Shown: positions 25,023 to 33,582 of the stretch, piece by piece | How the letters are laid out: the number at the start of each line of letters is the position of its first letter | How positions within the stretch are numbered: position 1 is the stretch's first letter | Assembly (NCBI RefSeq): GCF_052119705.1 | Contig: NZ_JBGQOP010000004.1 | Span: 1-64,000 of the forward strand | Length of the DNA: 64,000 bases | Direction: 5' to 3' | Source: Oceanimonas sp052119705 | GTDB lineage: Bacteria > Pseudomonadota > Gammaproteobacteria > Enterobacterales > Aeromonadaceae | Position numbers and translations under genes: made by a program | The notes under the pieces: generated by a model | What the model was told of the DNA's origin: nothing | The model's database searches: none | What the model saw: the letters and a program-made list of their open reading frames with translations, nothing else

Positions 25023-26366
25023 TTGCAGCCAGATACATCAAATAAGGTTTACACGGTTACCCACCTCAATCGCCATGCCCGTTTGTTGCTCGAAGGCGAG
25101 CTAGGCACTGTGGCCATTAGCGGTGAAATTTCTAACCTCAGCATTCCCACTTCGGGTCATTGGTACTTTTCGCTAAAAGACAGCCAATCGCAGCTACGGT
25201 GCGCCATGTTTAAAGGCAATAACCGCAGCGTGGCCTTTCGGCCGAAAAACGGCGATCAGGTACTGATCTTCGGCAAAGTGACCTTGTATGAGCCCAGAGG
25301 TGATTATCAGCTGGTAGCGCAAACCATGGCCCCCGCCGGTGAAGGCTTGCTTAAACAGCAATATGAAGCGCTCAAGCAGCGCCTGTTTGAGGAAGGCTTG
25401 TTTGCGGACTCACTGAAACAAGCACTGCCGCCCCACCCCACGCGTATCGGTATTATTAGCTCGCCGACCGGTGCCGCGCTGCAGGATATTTTAAGCGTAC
25501 TGGCCAGGCGCGCACCGCATTTGCAGGTAATTATTTACCCTGCCCAAGTGCAAGGTGAGCCGGCGGCGGCGCAGTTAATAGCGGCATTAGCAGCCGCCAA
25601 CCAAAGAGCCGAAACCGACGTGCTGATCTTGGCCCGCGGTGGCGGATCATTAGAAGACTTATGGTGCTTTAACGATGAGCGCCTAGTGCGCGCCATCGCC
25701 GCCTCGCACTTGCCAGTAGTCAGTGCCGTGGGTCACGAGGTGGACTTCACCTTGAGTGATTTTGTGGCGGACCTGCGCGCGCCCACGCCCTCTGCCGCCG
25801 CCGAGCTGATTAGCCGCGATGGTGATGCGCAGCAAGCGCAATACCAGCAGTGGCAGCAGCGTTTGCAGCAAGCCCAGCGCCGTTATCTGCTCCAAAGCCG
25901 ACAATTGCTGGAGCGCTTGCACGCCCGCTTACGGCGCCAACATCCGCGCCAGCAGTTGCAGCAACAGGCCCAACAGCTGGATCAGCTGCAGGTCAGATTG
26001 CACAGGGCCTTTCGCCAATGTCTCACTCAAGCTCAGCAACGCTTGGCGCAAAGCCAACTGCGGTTAAACCATCAGCATCCGGCGCAGCAGTTACAAGGCA
26101 GTAGGCTAGCACTGCAGGCCCTGCAAACACGCTTGCACACCCAGATGCACACTCGTTTGCAACGAAACCAGCATCAACTGGCATTGGCGGGCTCAAGGTT
26201 AAATGCCATTAGCCCGCTGGCTACCTTGGCACGCGGTTACAGTATTACCCAGCATAACGCCCAAGTGATCACGGCAGCCAGCCAAGTGCAAGTAGGCGAT
26301 ACATTGCGCACCCGTTTAGCCCAAGGTGAAGTGGTCAGTCGCGTTGAGCAGGTAGTCGCGAAATAG
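25023..26366 (+). CDS. xseA: Exodeoxyribonuclease VII large subunit
   Basis: A 447-residue nuclease subunit that, with XseB, degrades single-stranded DNA. An N-terminal OB-fold (VSGEISN-type: AISGEISNLSIPTSGHWYFSLKD) is followed by the catalytic domain with IGIISSPTGAALQDIL, LARGGGSLEDLWCFND and VGHEVDFTLSDFVADLRAPTP. The rest is a long Gln/Leu/Arg-rich coiled coil (about 270-400). The start is TTG at 25023, with GAGG five bases upstream. No usable ATG lies between it and the OB-fold. Confidence 0.96.
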   Translation: MQPDTSNKVYTVTHLNRHARLLLEGELGTVAISGEISNLSIPTSGHWYFSLKDSQSQLRCAMFKGNNRSVAFRPKNGDQVLIFGKVTLYEPRGDYQLVAQTMAPAGEGLLKQQYEALKQRLFEEGLFADSLKQALPPHPTRIGIISSPTGAALQDILSVLARRAPHLQVIIYPAQVQGEPAAAQLIAALAAANQRAETDVLILARGGGSLEDLWCFNDERLVRAIAASHLPVVSAVGHEVDFTLSDFVADLRAPTPSAAAELISRDGDAQQAQYQQWQQRLQQAQRRYLLQSRQLLERLHARLRRQHPRQQLQQQAQQLDQLQVRLHRAFRQCLTQAQQRLAQSQLRLNHQHPAQQLQGSRLALQALQTRLHTQMHTRLQRNQHQLALAGSRLNAISPLATLARGYSITQHNAQVITAASQVQVGDTLRTRLAQGEVVSRVEQVVAK

Positions 26367-26439
26367 CGTTTGCGCCGAACATTAAAAATAAGAGCCAGTT
26401 CTTAGTTTCCTTGCCAGTACTGAATCTGTAACTGTATTT

Positions 26440-26531
26440 TGTAGTCTAGCGCTTTAGCTGCTAGTCCCGTCTTAGCGGGAATGTTTAAATGCTGCTGCTT
26501 CGCAGAACCCGCAGCGTAAGCGCGGACTACA
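26440..26531. repeat. REP-like palindrome with TGTAG...CTACA ends (R1)
   Basis: TTGTAGTCTAGCGCTTTAGC at the left and GCAGCGTAAGCGCGGACTACA-type sequence at the right pair with a few mismatches. The interior holds two small hairpins (CCCGTCTTAGCGGG and TGCTGCTTCGCAG). No coding potential. It is in the 657-base gap between xseA and the channel gene. Confidence 0.7.
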
Positions 26532-26614
26532 GAAGAGCCGTGTGTCTCTTTGACTTACCGCTACCTGATTACGTATGAACCTCAGCCATAATGCACCCTG
26601 TTTCGGTTTGTTCT

Positions 26615-26718
26615 TTGTAGCGGCCCAATTTATTCGGCAGGCCAGCTCTGCTGGCTGTTACTGAGGTTTAGATTTAAACCAAAACACCAAACCGGGCCGA
26701 ATAAATTGGCCCCTACAA
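26615..26718. repeat. REP-like palindrome (R2)
   Basis: The outer arms GCGGCCCAATTTATTCGGC and GCCGAATAAATTGGCCCC are flanked by TTGTAG and CTACAA. The core AGGCCAGCTCTGCTGGCTGTT is shared with the copy at 41.7 kb. The remaining parts of the 26367-27023 gap show nothing I can name. Confidence 0.8.
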
Positions 26719-27023
26719 GGTCAAAATACCAAACTGAGCCTCATATTCTTTACCGAAGAGGCGGAACCTACCTGTAACATATTGAATTCATTGGTGCTGA
26801 GTTCACTGAAACATGGCTGAGCTTTGTGGGTAATCAGGTACCGCTAACGGCTTAACGCTATGTTTTAGCCCTGCTGCGGTTCAAATTTACGGCCCGAGTC
26901 GGTATTCTGCACTTGGATCTTATTTTGCTGCTCCGCTCATTACCTCATTTTCGGCTGTTTAGAGTCGTCATTTTTTACCCACCACACCTACTATCGGAAA
27001 GGCCTCTTTCGGCCCATAACGCC

Positions 27024-28142
27024 ATGTCTATCAATACCCAATGTAGAAAAATAATTTTTTATCTGTTGTTTACTACCCTAGGCCTGTCGGCCCAAACTCA
27101 TGCTCAAGAACAGGAGCAGCCTCTAATTCAAGAACAAGTGCCGGCACAAGCGCCTTTAAAAGTGGGCATCACGGCTGTGCCGCCGTTTGTGATGCAAAAA
27201 GAGAACGGTGACTGGGAAGGCATCAGTATCGATCTCTGGCAAGACATCGCCAAAGGCATGAATCGCGAATATGAATGGCTGCCCATGAGTTTTAGTGAAC
27301 TGCTAGAGGCAGTAGAAGCGGGTAAGGTCGATGTAGCCGTAGGCGCACTCACCATGACCGCCGAGCGCGATACGCAGTTCGATTTTAGCCATCCTTTTTA
27401 TCAAACCGGCTTATCGATTGCGGTGCCAGAAGTGCCCGCGCACAGTTTATTAGCCAGCTTTAAGGCCTTTATCAGCTGGCAGTTTTTAAGCGTGATATTG
27501 GCCTTAGCAGCCCTGTTGTTAGCGGCAGGTTTTTTGTTGTGGTTGGCGGAGCGGCGTAAAAACGCCGAGCACTTTGGTGGCAGCGCGGCACAAGGCATAG
27601 GCGCCAGTTTTTGGTGGGCTGCGGTCACCATGACCACGGTCGGTTACGGCGACAAGGCACCCACTTCTTTTGTTGGGCGCTTAATTGGTGTGGTGTGGAT
27701 GTTTGCCGGCTTGATCATGGTCGCAAGCTTTACCGCCGCCATTACCACCTCGCTTACCGTGAATAATCTGCGCACCGGTATTCAAAGCATTAGTGACTTA
27801 CCCGGTAAGCTAGTGGCCACCATTCCCGACACCGCCAGCCAGCGTTATCTAGAAGAGGGTCATATTCGCTATCAAACCTATCCCGATTTAACTACCGCCA
27901 TGCAGTCGGTCATTAACGGCGACACTGATGCCATCGTCTACGACCGCGCGCTTTTGCAATATCGTAACTTGCAGTTGGGCCAAAACCTCAGCCTGTTACC
28001 CGGCGTATTTGCTCAACAACTGTATGCACTGGCGATGCCCAACGGCAGCCCACTGCGCGCACAGGTTTCCCAAGAAGTATTGCGCGTCACAGAAGATAGC
28101 AGCTGGAGCGACATACAGGCGAGTTATCTGGGCAAGGAATAA
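27024..28142 (+). CDS. GluR0-like ligand-gated potassium channel
   Basis: A 372-residue prokaryotic ionotropic-glutamate-receptor-type channel. The order is signal peptide (IIFYLLFTTLGLSAQTHA), first half of a SBP_bac_3 ligand-binding domain (about 40-140: LKVGITAVPPFV, then VDVAVGALTMTAERDTQFDFS), TM1 (about 147-178), a pore loop with the potassium filter TVGYGD (205-210), TM2 (about 215-245) and the second half of the binding domain. The topology and filter match cyanobacterial GluR0. The ligand is probably an amino acid but cannot be read from sequence. ATG 27024 is chosen because it places the signal peptide at the N-terminus; the in-frame TTG at 26913 would not. The ribosome-binding site is weak. 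Confidence 0.88.
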   Translation: MSINTQCRKIIFYLLFTTLGLSAQTHAQEQEQPLIQEQVPAQAPLKVGITAVPPFVMQKENGDWEGISIDLWQDIAKGMNREYEWLPMSFSELLEAVEAGKVDVAVGALTMTAERDTQFDFSHPFYQTGLSIAVPEVPAHSLLASFKAFISWQFLSVILALAALLLAAGFLLWLAERRKNAEHFGGSAAQGIGASFWWAAVTMTTVGYGDKAPTSFVGRLIGVVWMFAGLIMVASFTAAITTSLTVNNLRTGIQSISDLPGKLVATIPDTASQRYLEEGHIRYQTYPDLTTAMQSVINGDTDAIVYDRALLQYRNLQLGQNLSLLPGVFAQQLYALAMPNGSPLRAQVSQEVLRVTEDSSWSDIQASYLGKE

Positions 28143-28205
28143 GCTAGAAGCTAGAAGCTAGAAGCTAGAAGCTAGAAGCTAGAAGCTAGAAGCTAGAAGC
28201 TAGAA
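28141..28205. repeat. Heptanucleotide tandem repeat, 9 copies of AAGCTAG
   Basis: Nine exact copies of a 7-base unit (63 bases) plus AA. The first unit overlaps the stop codon of the channel gene. Exactness suggests a slippage-prone, length-variable locus. The same unit forms the array at 50331. Confidence 0.97.
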
Positions 28206-28239
28206 AAATCTAACCGCAATCCTTGAGTGGATAAAAACA

Positions 28240-28268
28240 AAAAACCGAGCGTTTAGGCTCGGTTTTTA
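28240..28268. terminator. Bidirectional terminator
   Basis: AAAAACCGAGC and GCTCGGTTTTT form a stem with a short loop between the channel gene and the converging chemoreceptor gene. Confidence 0.9.
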
Positions 28269-28302
28269 TTTACTCATTCGCGGCTAGTACTAAATGCTGT
28301 GC

Positions 28303-29916
28303 TTAGCTTTGCAATTGATAGTGGCTGATCATGTCCTCTAGCACTTGGCACTCGTTCACTAGCTGCAGGCTAGACTGAGCCGCAGCGGTAGACTGTATCA
28401 AGGTTTCGCCAGATGAGTCACGCACACGGGTGATGTTGTAACTCACTTCAGCACACACTGTGCTTTGTTCGTCCGCCGAGGCAGAGACCAAGGCATTCAG
28501 CTCGTTAATGCGCGCTACTTGCTCGATAATCGCCTGCAGTGAGTCCATGGCGGCTTGAGTGCTGGCTACGCTGCTTATCGCTTGGGCATCGGCCTTAGTA
28601 ATGGCCAACACAGCTTCTTTGGCTTCGCCTTGCAAAAGATTGATCATGCCGGTGATTTCTTGGGCCGACTGCTGGGTGCGTAAAGACAGGGTGCGTACCT
28701 CATCCGCCACCACCGCAAAGCCACGACCTGATTCACCGGCCCGCGCCGCTTCAATCGCGGCGTTCAATGCCAGCAAGTTGGTTTGCTCCGCTATGCCTTT
28801 GATCATGTCGAGCACCTTATCCACTTGGTTACAACGACCATCCAGGGTGCGGATCACCTGATCGATGCGGCCAATCTCGCCATTAAGCTCGGTAATACCC
28901 GCCACAGCGACCTGAGCCTGATCACTGGCATTCAGTGCGAAGGCGTGACTCTGCTGAGAGGTCTCAGAAGTTAAACGGGCATTTTCCCTTACTTCGCGAG
29001 CCGAGGCTTCCATCTCATTGACTGCCGTGGCAATCATGGCGGTTTCTTGGTCTTGGGCCCGCACCGAGCCATCGGTTTGCTCGGCACCTTGCTGAATATT
29101 GTCTGCCGCCGTATAAATGCGCCCGGTTACCTGCTGCACTTCGCGCAAGCTCGCCTGAAAACTGCTTAATAAGCCATTAATGGCACCCACTAGCCCGCCT
29201 AACTCGTCTTTGCCCAGCGGCACTAAACGTGTGGTTAGGTCGCGGTTTTTTGCCACTTGTTGTAGGCGTTGGCTGATATTAAGAATGGGACTTTTTAAGT
29301 AATAATTTTGAATGAGCCATAAGATTAAACCGGCGACCAGCATCACAATTAATAAAATACCCCCAAGACGAAAATTATTGGCGCGAATTTGGCCAAAGGT
29401 ATCGCTTAAGTCATAGCTAATACGCACCGCGCCCATCACAGTGCCTTCCGCCACTTGATGACATTGTAAGCAGGCAGTGCCGCGATACTCTTGAAAGGCT
29501 TTATAAGGCTTAACTAACGTTAGGTAAGGCGTGGCATCGTCTAAATGTAAGTCGAGCACGGTTTCGCCCTGCTCAATAGCGCGTCTGTCCAGATCATCTT
29601 CTATGCCTTGGTCGGGCGCGCCAGGTCCAAATAAGTCACTGACTGCCGGTGCGCGGATCACGCGAGCCTGCTGAATACCCAGCTCTTCTTTAACTTTGGT
29701 CTGGACCAAGGCTCGCTTATGGATCACGCCGTTTTCCATCAACACGTTCAGCTGATCCATATAAAGATTGGCGGTGGTTTCTATTTTTTCTTCCGCCAAT
29801 TGCAAGGCTAAAGTGCGCTGTAATTTAGTCGAAACAAAAAAGCACAACATAAAGACCAAGGCAAATGTCACCAATAGTGGTAACAGTATTTTCCAGTTTA
29901 AAGACAGATTACGCAT
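28303..29916 (-). CDS. Methyl-accepting chemotaxis protein with periplasmic haem c motif
   Basis: A 537-residue chemoreceptor. TM1 is at about 9-29, a periplasmic sensor at about 30-183, TM2 at about 184-204, a HAMP domain at about 205-257, then a long cytoplasmic coiled coil with the signalling tip (EQTNLLALNAAIEAARAGE and GRGFAVVADEVRTL). The sensor carries TACLQCH, a CXXCH covalent haem-binding motif at 149-153, in a context (PYLTLVKPY, then MGAVRISYDL) typical of DUF3365/Tll0287-like haem sensors. Redox potential or a haem-ligating gas is therefore a plausible stimulus; this is inferred. There is no CheR-tethering pentapeptide at the C-terminus. It is monocistronic. Confidence 0.93.
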   Translation of the reverse strand: MRNLSLNWKILLPLLVTFALVFMLCFFVSTKLQRTLALQLAEEKIETTANLYMDQLNVLMENGVIHKRALVQTKVKEELGIQQARVIRAPAVSDLFGPGAPDQGIEDDLDRRAIEQGETVLDLHLDDATPYLTLVKPYKAFQEYRGTACLQCHQVAEGTVMGAVRISYDLSDTFGQIRANNFRLGGILLIVMLVAGLILWLIQNYYLKSPILNISQRLQQVAKNRDLTTRLVPLGKDELGGLVGAINGLLSSFQASLREVQQVTGRIYTAADNIQQGAEQTDGSVRAQDQETAMIATAVNEMEASAREVRENARLTSETSQQSHAFALNASDQAQVAVAGITELNGEIGRIDQVIRTLDGRCNQVDKVLDMIKGIAEQTNLLALNAAIEAARAGESGRGFAVVADEVRTLSLRTQQSAQEITGMINLLQGEAKEAVLAITKADAQAISSVASTQAAMDSLQAIIEQVARINELNALVSASADEQSTVCAEVSYNITRVRDSSGETLIQSTAAAQSSLQLVNECQVLEDMISHYQLQS

Positions 29917-30083
29917 CTAAAAAGATCTCATATGACACTCAGGTAAAGTATTCTAGATGAATGATGCAATTAATAAATATCGAACACTGAATTCATTGAT
30001 CCAGATCATACCCAAAAGGTTCTATTTTAATGTCAAGATATATTAAGGTTGTATGGCCAGCAAATTGGCAATTAAGCAGCCAT

Positions 30084-30108
30084 AAAAAAGGAGCCCTTAG
30101 GCTCCTTT
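30084..30108 (-). terminator. Terminator after sucD
   Basis: On the minus strand AAAGGAGCC and GGCTCCTTT pair and are followed by TTTTTAT. It closes the long sdh-suc operon, about 80 bases past the sucD stop. Confidence 0.9.
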
Positions 30109-30186
30109 GCATCTATCTATATCAAGACTAGCTGCATTAACATATGCGGCATAAAACGTCCGGCCTACGCCAGTTTAACGGGCTAT

Positions 30187-31062
30187 TTATTCCCAGCCGG
30201 TCACTTCGCGCAGTGCACTACCTATGTCGGCCAATGAACGCACGGTTTTTACGCCGGCGTCTTCGAGGGCGGCAAACTTTTCATCTGCCGTACCCGTACC
30301 GCCTGAGATAATAGCGCCCGCATGGCCCATGCGCTTACCCGCAGGTGCGGTAACACCGGCGATGTAAGACACTACAGGCTTAGTTACATGAGCTTTAATG
30401 TAGGCGGCCGCTTCTTCTTCAGCCGTGCCGCCAATTTCACCTATCATGACGATGGCTTCAGTTTCTGGATCGTTTTGGAATAATTCCAAAATATCGATAA
30501 AGTTCGAACCCGGAATAGGGTCACCACCAATGCCCACACAGCTCGACTGGCCAAAACCTTCGTCTGTGGTTTGCTTTACCGCTTCATAGGTCAGGGTGCC
30601 AGAGCGCGAGATAATACCGACGCGACCTTTGCGATGAATATTGCCCGGCATGATGCCGATTTTACACTCACCGGGCGTAATAACGCCGGGGCAGTTAGGG
30701 CCTATCATGCGCACGCCTGTTTGCTCAAGCTTCACCTTAACGTCCAGCATATCCAAGGTAGGAATGCCTTCGGTAATGGTCACAATCAGCTCAATGCCCG
30801 CATCTATCGCTTCTAAGATGGCATCTTTGCAAAAAGCCGCTGGCACATAAATAACGGTGGCGGTGGCACCTGTGGCTGCAACCGCTTCGCGTACCGTATT
30901 AAATACTGGCAGGCCTAAGTGAGTGGTGCCGCCTTTGCCTGGCGATACGCCGCCCACCATTTGCGTGCCGTATTCGATGGCTTGCTCAGAATGAAAAGTA
31001 CCTTGGCCGCCGGTAAAACCTTGGCAGATCACCTTAGTGTCTTTATTAATTAAAATACTCAT
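30187..31062 (-). CDS. sucD: Succinyl-CoA synthetase alpha subunit
   Basis: A 291-residue subunit that carries the phosphohistidine intermediate. The CoA-binding Rossmann domain opens with VICQGFTGGQGTFHSEQAI, IGPNCPGVITPGECKIGIMPG is conserved, and the active-site His is in MGHAGAIISGGTG. With SucC it makes ATP/GTP from succinyl-CoA in the TCA cycle. It starts four bases after the sucC stop. Confidence 0.98.
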   Translation of the reverse strand: MSILINKDTKVICQGFTGGQGTFHSEQAIEYGTQMVGGVSPGKGGTTHLGLPVFNTVREAVAATGATATVIYVPAAFCKDAILEAIDAGIELIVTITEGIPTLDMLDVKVKLEQTGVRMIGPNCPGVITPGECKIGIMPGNIHRKGRVGIISRSGTLTYEAVKQTTDEGFGQSSCVGIGGDPIPGSNFIDILELFQNDPETEAIVMIGEIGGTAEEEAAAYIKAHVTKPVVSYIAGVTAPAGKRMGHAGAIISGGTGTADEKFAALEDAGVKTVRSLADIGSALREVTGWE

Positions 31063-31066
31063 CTGT

Positions 31067-32233
31067 TTATTTCCCTTGTGCGGCGTGAACCACGCGCTCG
31101 GCGGCGTCGCTTAGGCTGGTGGCGGCTATGATGTTAAGTCCAGACTCGGCCAGTTTGGCCGTGCCGGCGGGAGCGTTATTGCCCTCAAGCCGCACCACGA
31201 CAGGTACTTTTACGCCCACCTCTTTCACCGCACCAATAATGCCGTCGGCTATCATGTCGCAGCGCACTATGCCGCCAAAGATATTCACCAACACCGCCTT
31301 CACGTTCGGATCCGAGAGAATAATTTTAAAGGCTTCGGTCACCCGCTCTTTGGTGGCACCACCGCCCACATCCAAGAAGTTGGCCGGTGAGCCACCATGC
31401 AGATTGACGATATCCATGGTGCCCATGGCAAGGCCTGCGCCATTCACCATGCAGCCAATGTTGCCATCGAGCGCCACATAGTTCAGCTCAAAGGAGGCGG
31501 CGTGAGCTTCACGAGCGTCATCTTGGCTGGGATCGTGCATTTCTTGTAATTTTGGCTGGCGATACATGGCGTTAGAGTCAATATTGATCTTGCCATCTAG
31601 GCACAACAAGTCGCCCGCTTCTGTGATCACTAACGGATTCACTTCTAATAGCGCAAAGTCTAGGTCGGTAAACATCTGACCTAGCCCTAAAAATATCTTG
31701 GTAAATTGGTTTACCTGTTTGCCTTCTAGTCCCAACTTAAAAGCCAGTTCTCGGCCTTGATAAGCTTGCGGACCCACTAGCGGATCTATGGCCGCCTTAT
31801 GAATTAATTCTGGCGTTTCTTTAGCCACTTTTTCTATTTCTACCCCACCTTCGGTGGAGGCCATAAACACCACACGGCGCGAGCTGCGGTCAACCACGGC
31901 ACCCAAATACAATTCTTTGGCAATGCTGCTGCAAGCTTCCACTAAAATTTTGCTCACCGGTTGGCCTTTGGCATCGGTTTGGTAAGTCACCAACTGTTTG
32001 CCCAGCCACTGTTCGGCGAAGGCACTGACTTCTCCTTTCGTCTTAGCCAATTTAACGCCGCCCGCCTTACCTCGGCCGCCGGCATGAACCTGACATTTAA
32101 CCACCCACATACTACCGCCGAGTTTATCGGTGGCATCCACTGCTTCCTGTGGAGTGTCACATGCATAGCCTTTTGACACGGGTAACCCGTAGTCAGCAAA
32201 CAATTTTTTTGCCTGATATTCATGCAAATTCAT
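31067..32233 (-). CDS. sucC: Succinyl-CoA synthetase beta subunit (ADP-forming)
   Basis: A 388-residue ATP-grasp subunit. It opens with MNLHEYQAKKLFADYGLPVS and has VKCQVHAGGRGKAGGVKLA (nucleotide-binding), DFALLEVNPLVIT (metal ligands) and VNIFGGIVRCDMIA (hinge/CoA side). The length equals E. coli SucC (388). It follows sucB after a 77-base gap containing a terminator-like hairpin. Confidence 0.98.
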   Translation of the reverse strand: MNLHEYQAKKLFADYGLPVSKGYACDTPQEAVDATDKLGGSMWVVKCQVHAGGRGKAGGVKLAKTKGEVSAFAEQWLGKQLVTYQTDAKGQPVSKILVEACSSIAKELYLGAVVDRSSRRVVFMASTEGGVEIEKVAKETPELIHKAAIDPLVGPQAYQGRELAFKLGLEGKQVNQFTKIFLGLGQMFTDLDFALLEVNPLVITEAGDLLCLDGKINIDSNAMYRQPKLQEMHDPSQDDAREAHAASFELNYVALDGNIGCMVNGAGLAMGTMDIVNLHGGSPANFLDVGGGATKERVTEAFKIILSDPNVKAVLVNIFGGIVRCDMIADGIIGAVKEVGVKVPVVVRLEGNNAPAGTAKLAESGLNIIAATSLSDAAERVVHAAQGK

Positions 32234-32264
32234 GTTGTGTTTCCGTTTGTTTGAGGGTTTTAGA

Positions 32265-32297
32265 GTAAAAAGAAGGTCGGCACTTAAGGCCGACCTT
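32265..32297 (-). terminator. Terminator-like hairpin between sucB and sucC
   Basis: On the minus strand AAGGTCGGC and GCCGACCTT form a perfect 9-bp stem followed by CTTTTTAC. It is located just past the sucB stop, inside the operon, so it probably lowers sucCD relative to sucAB. Confidence 0.75.
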
Positions 32298-32310
32298 ATT
32301 ATTATTATTG

Positions 32311-33564
32311 TTACACGTCTAACAGCAGACGCGTTGGATCTTCGAGTAGCTCTTTAATCGAGACCAAGAAGCTAACTGACTCTCGGCCATCTATCATACG
32401 ATGGTCGTAAGACAGCGCCAGATACATCATAGGCTGAATAACCACTTGGCCATCCACCGCCATGGGTCTGTCTTCTATCTTGTGCATGCCTAAAATGGCA
32501 CTTTGTGGCGGGTTGATTATCGGCGTAGACATGAGTGAGCCAAATACACCACCGTTAGTGATAGTAAAGTTACCGCCCGTCATATCATCGACGGTTAGCT
32601 TGCCATCGCGACCTTTGATGGCCAGCTCTTTAATGCTCTTTTCTATGTCAGCCAGACTTAAGCGATCGCAATCACGCAGTACCGGTGTCACCAAGCCACG
32701 CGGCGTAGACACGGCAATGCTGACGTCGAAAAAGTTGTGATACACGATATCGTCACCGTCCAGTGAGGCATTCACTTCAGGGAAGCGCTTGAGAGACTCC
32801 ACCACCGCCTTCACATAAAACGACATAAAGCCTAAACGCACATCGTGGCGCTTTTCAAACTGCTCTTGGTACTGTTTGCGCAGTGCCATAATCGGCCCCA
32901 TGTTCACCTCGTTAAAGGTGGTCAACATGGCGGTGGTGTTTTTGGCTTCTAATAAACGCTCGGCCACACGCTTGCGCAAGCGACTCATGGGCACGCGTTT
33001 TTCAGTACGCTCGCCAACGTCGACGTTAGCCAAGGCCGCGCCAACAACTGCAGGGGCTGAGTTTGATGCGCTGGCCGCTTTTTTGCGGCCGTCTTTAATA
33101 AAGGCTTCAACGTCTTCTTTGGTGACGCGCCCGCCTTTGCCAGAGCCAGAAATTTGAGCGGCATCAATATTGTGCTCAGCGACTAAGCGACGTACCGCAG
33201 GGCTTAAGGTATCGTCATCCGCATTGGCCTTACTGTCTGCCTTACTGTCTACTTTAGCGTCTGTTTTAGCACCTGCTTTAGCGTCTGTAGCAGCTGTGGT
33301 TTCTTTCGTCGCTTCACCGGCGACGGCAACTACGCGTAAGCGCGCAATCACTTGCTCACCCAAGACGGTGGCGCCTTCTTCTTCGATAATGGCTTCTAAA
33401 ATACCGGCTTCAGGCGCCGGTACCTCGAGCACTACCTTATCGGTTTCAATGTCGACGATTACTTCGTCGCGCTCTACCTTGTCACCGGGTTGCTTGTGCC
33501 AAGTGGCGATAGTGGCGTCGGCGACAGATTCAGGTAAAACGGGAACCTTGATTTCGATAGTCAT
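32311..33564 (-). CDS. sucB: Dihydrolipoyl succinyltransferase (2-oxoglutarate dehydrogenase E2)
   Basis: A 417-residue E2 core. The lipoyl domain is at about 1-78 with the lipoylated Lys in DIETDKVVLEVPAP. A flexible Ala/Lys/Asp-rich linker (with a repeated KADSKAD-like stretch) follows, then the E1/E3-binding domain (about 120-155: LSPAVRRLVAEHNIDAAQISGSG) and the catalytic domain with LSYDHRMIDGRESVSFL (catalytic His). It transfers succinyl from SucA to CoA. AGGA precedes ATG 33564. Confidence 0.98.
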   Translation of the reverse strand: MTIEIKVPVLPESVADATIATWHKQPGDKVERDEVIVDIETDKVVLEVPAPEAGILEAIIEEEGATVLGEQVIARLRVVAVAGEATKETTAATDAKAGAKTDAKVDSKADSKANADDDTLSPAVRRLVAEHNIDAAQISGSGKGGRVTKEDVEAFIKDGRKKAASASNSAPAVVGAALANVDVGERTEKRVPMSRLRKRVAERLLEAKNTTAMLTTFNEVNMGPIMALRKQYQEQFEKRHDVRLGFMSFYVKAVVESLKRFPEVNASLDGDDIVYHNFFDVSIAVSTPRGLVTPVLRDCDRLSLADIEKSIKELAIKGRDGKLTVDDMTGGNFTITNGGVFGSLMSTPIINPPQSAILGMHKIEDRPMAVDGQVVIQPMMYLALSYDHRMIDGRESVSFLVSIKELLEDPTRLLLDV

Positions 33565-33582
33565 CGATATGTCCTTAGTGCG

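Noticed and set aside
28141..28205. Possible CRISPR array
   Set aside because: The repeat unit is 7 bases with no spacers, and no cas genes are present. It is a simple tandem repeat, as is 50331-50407.
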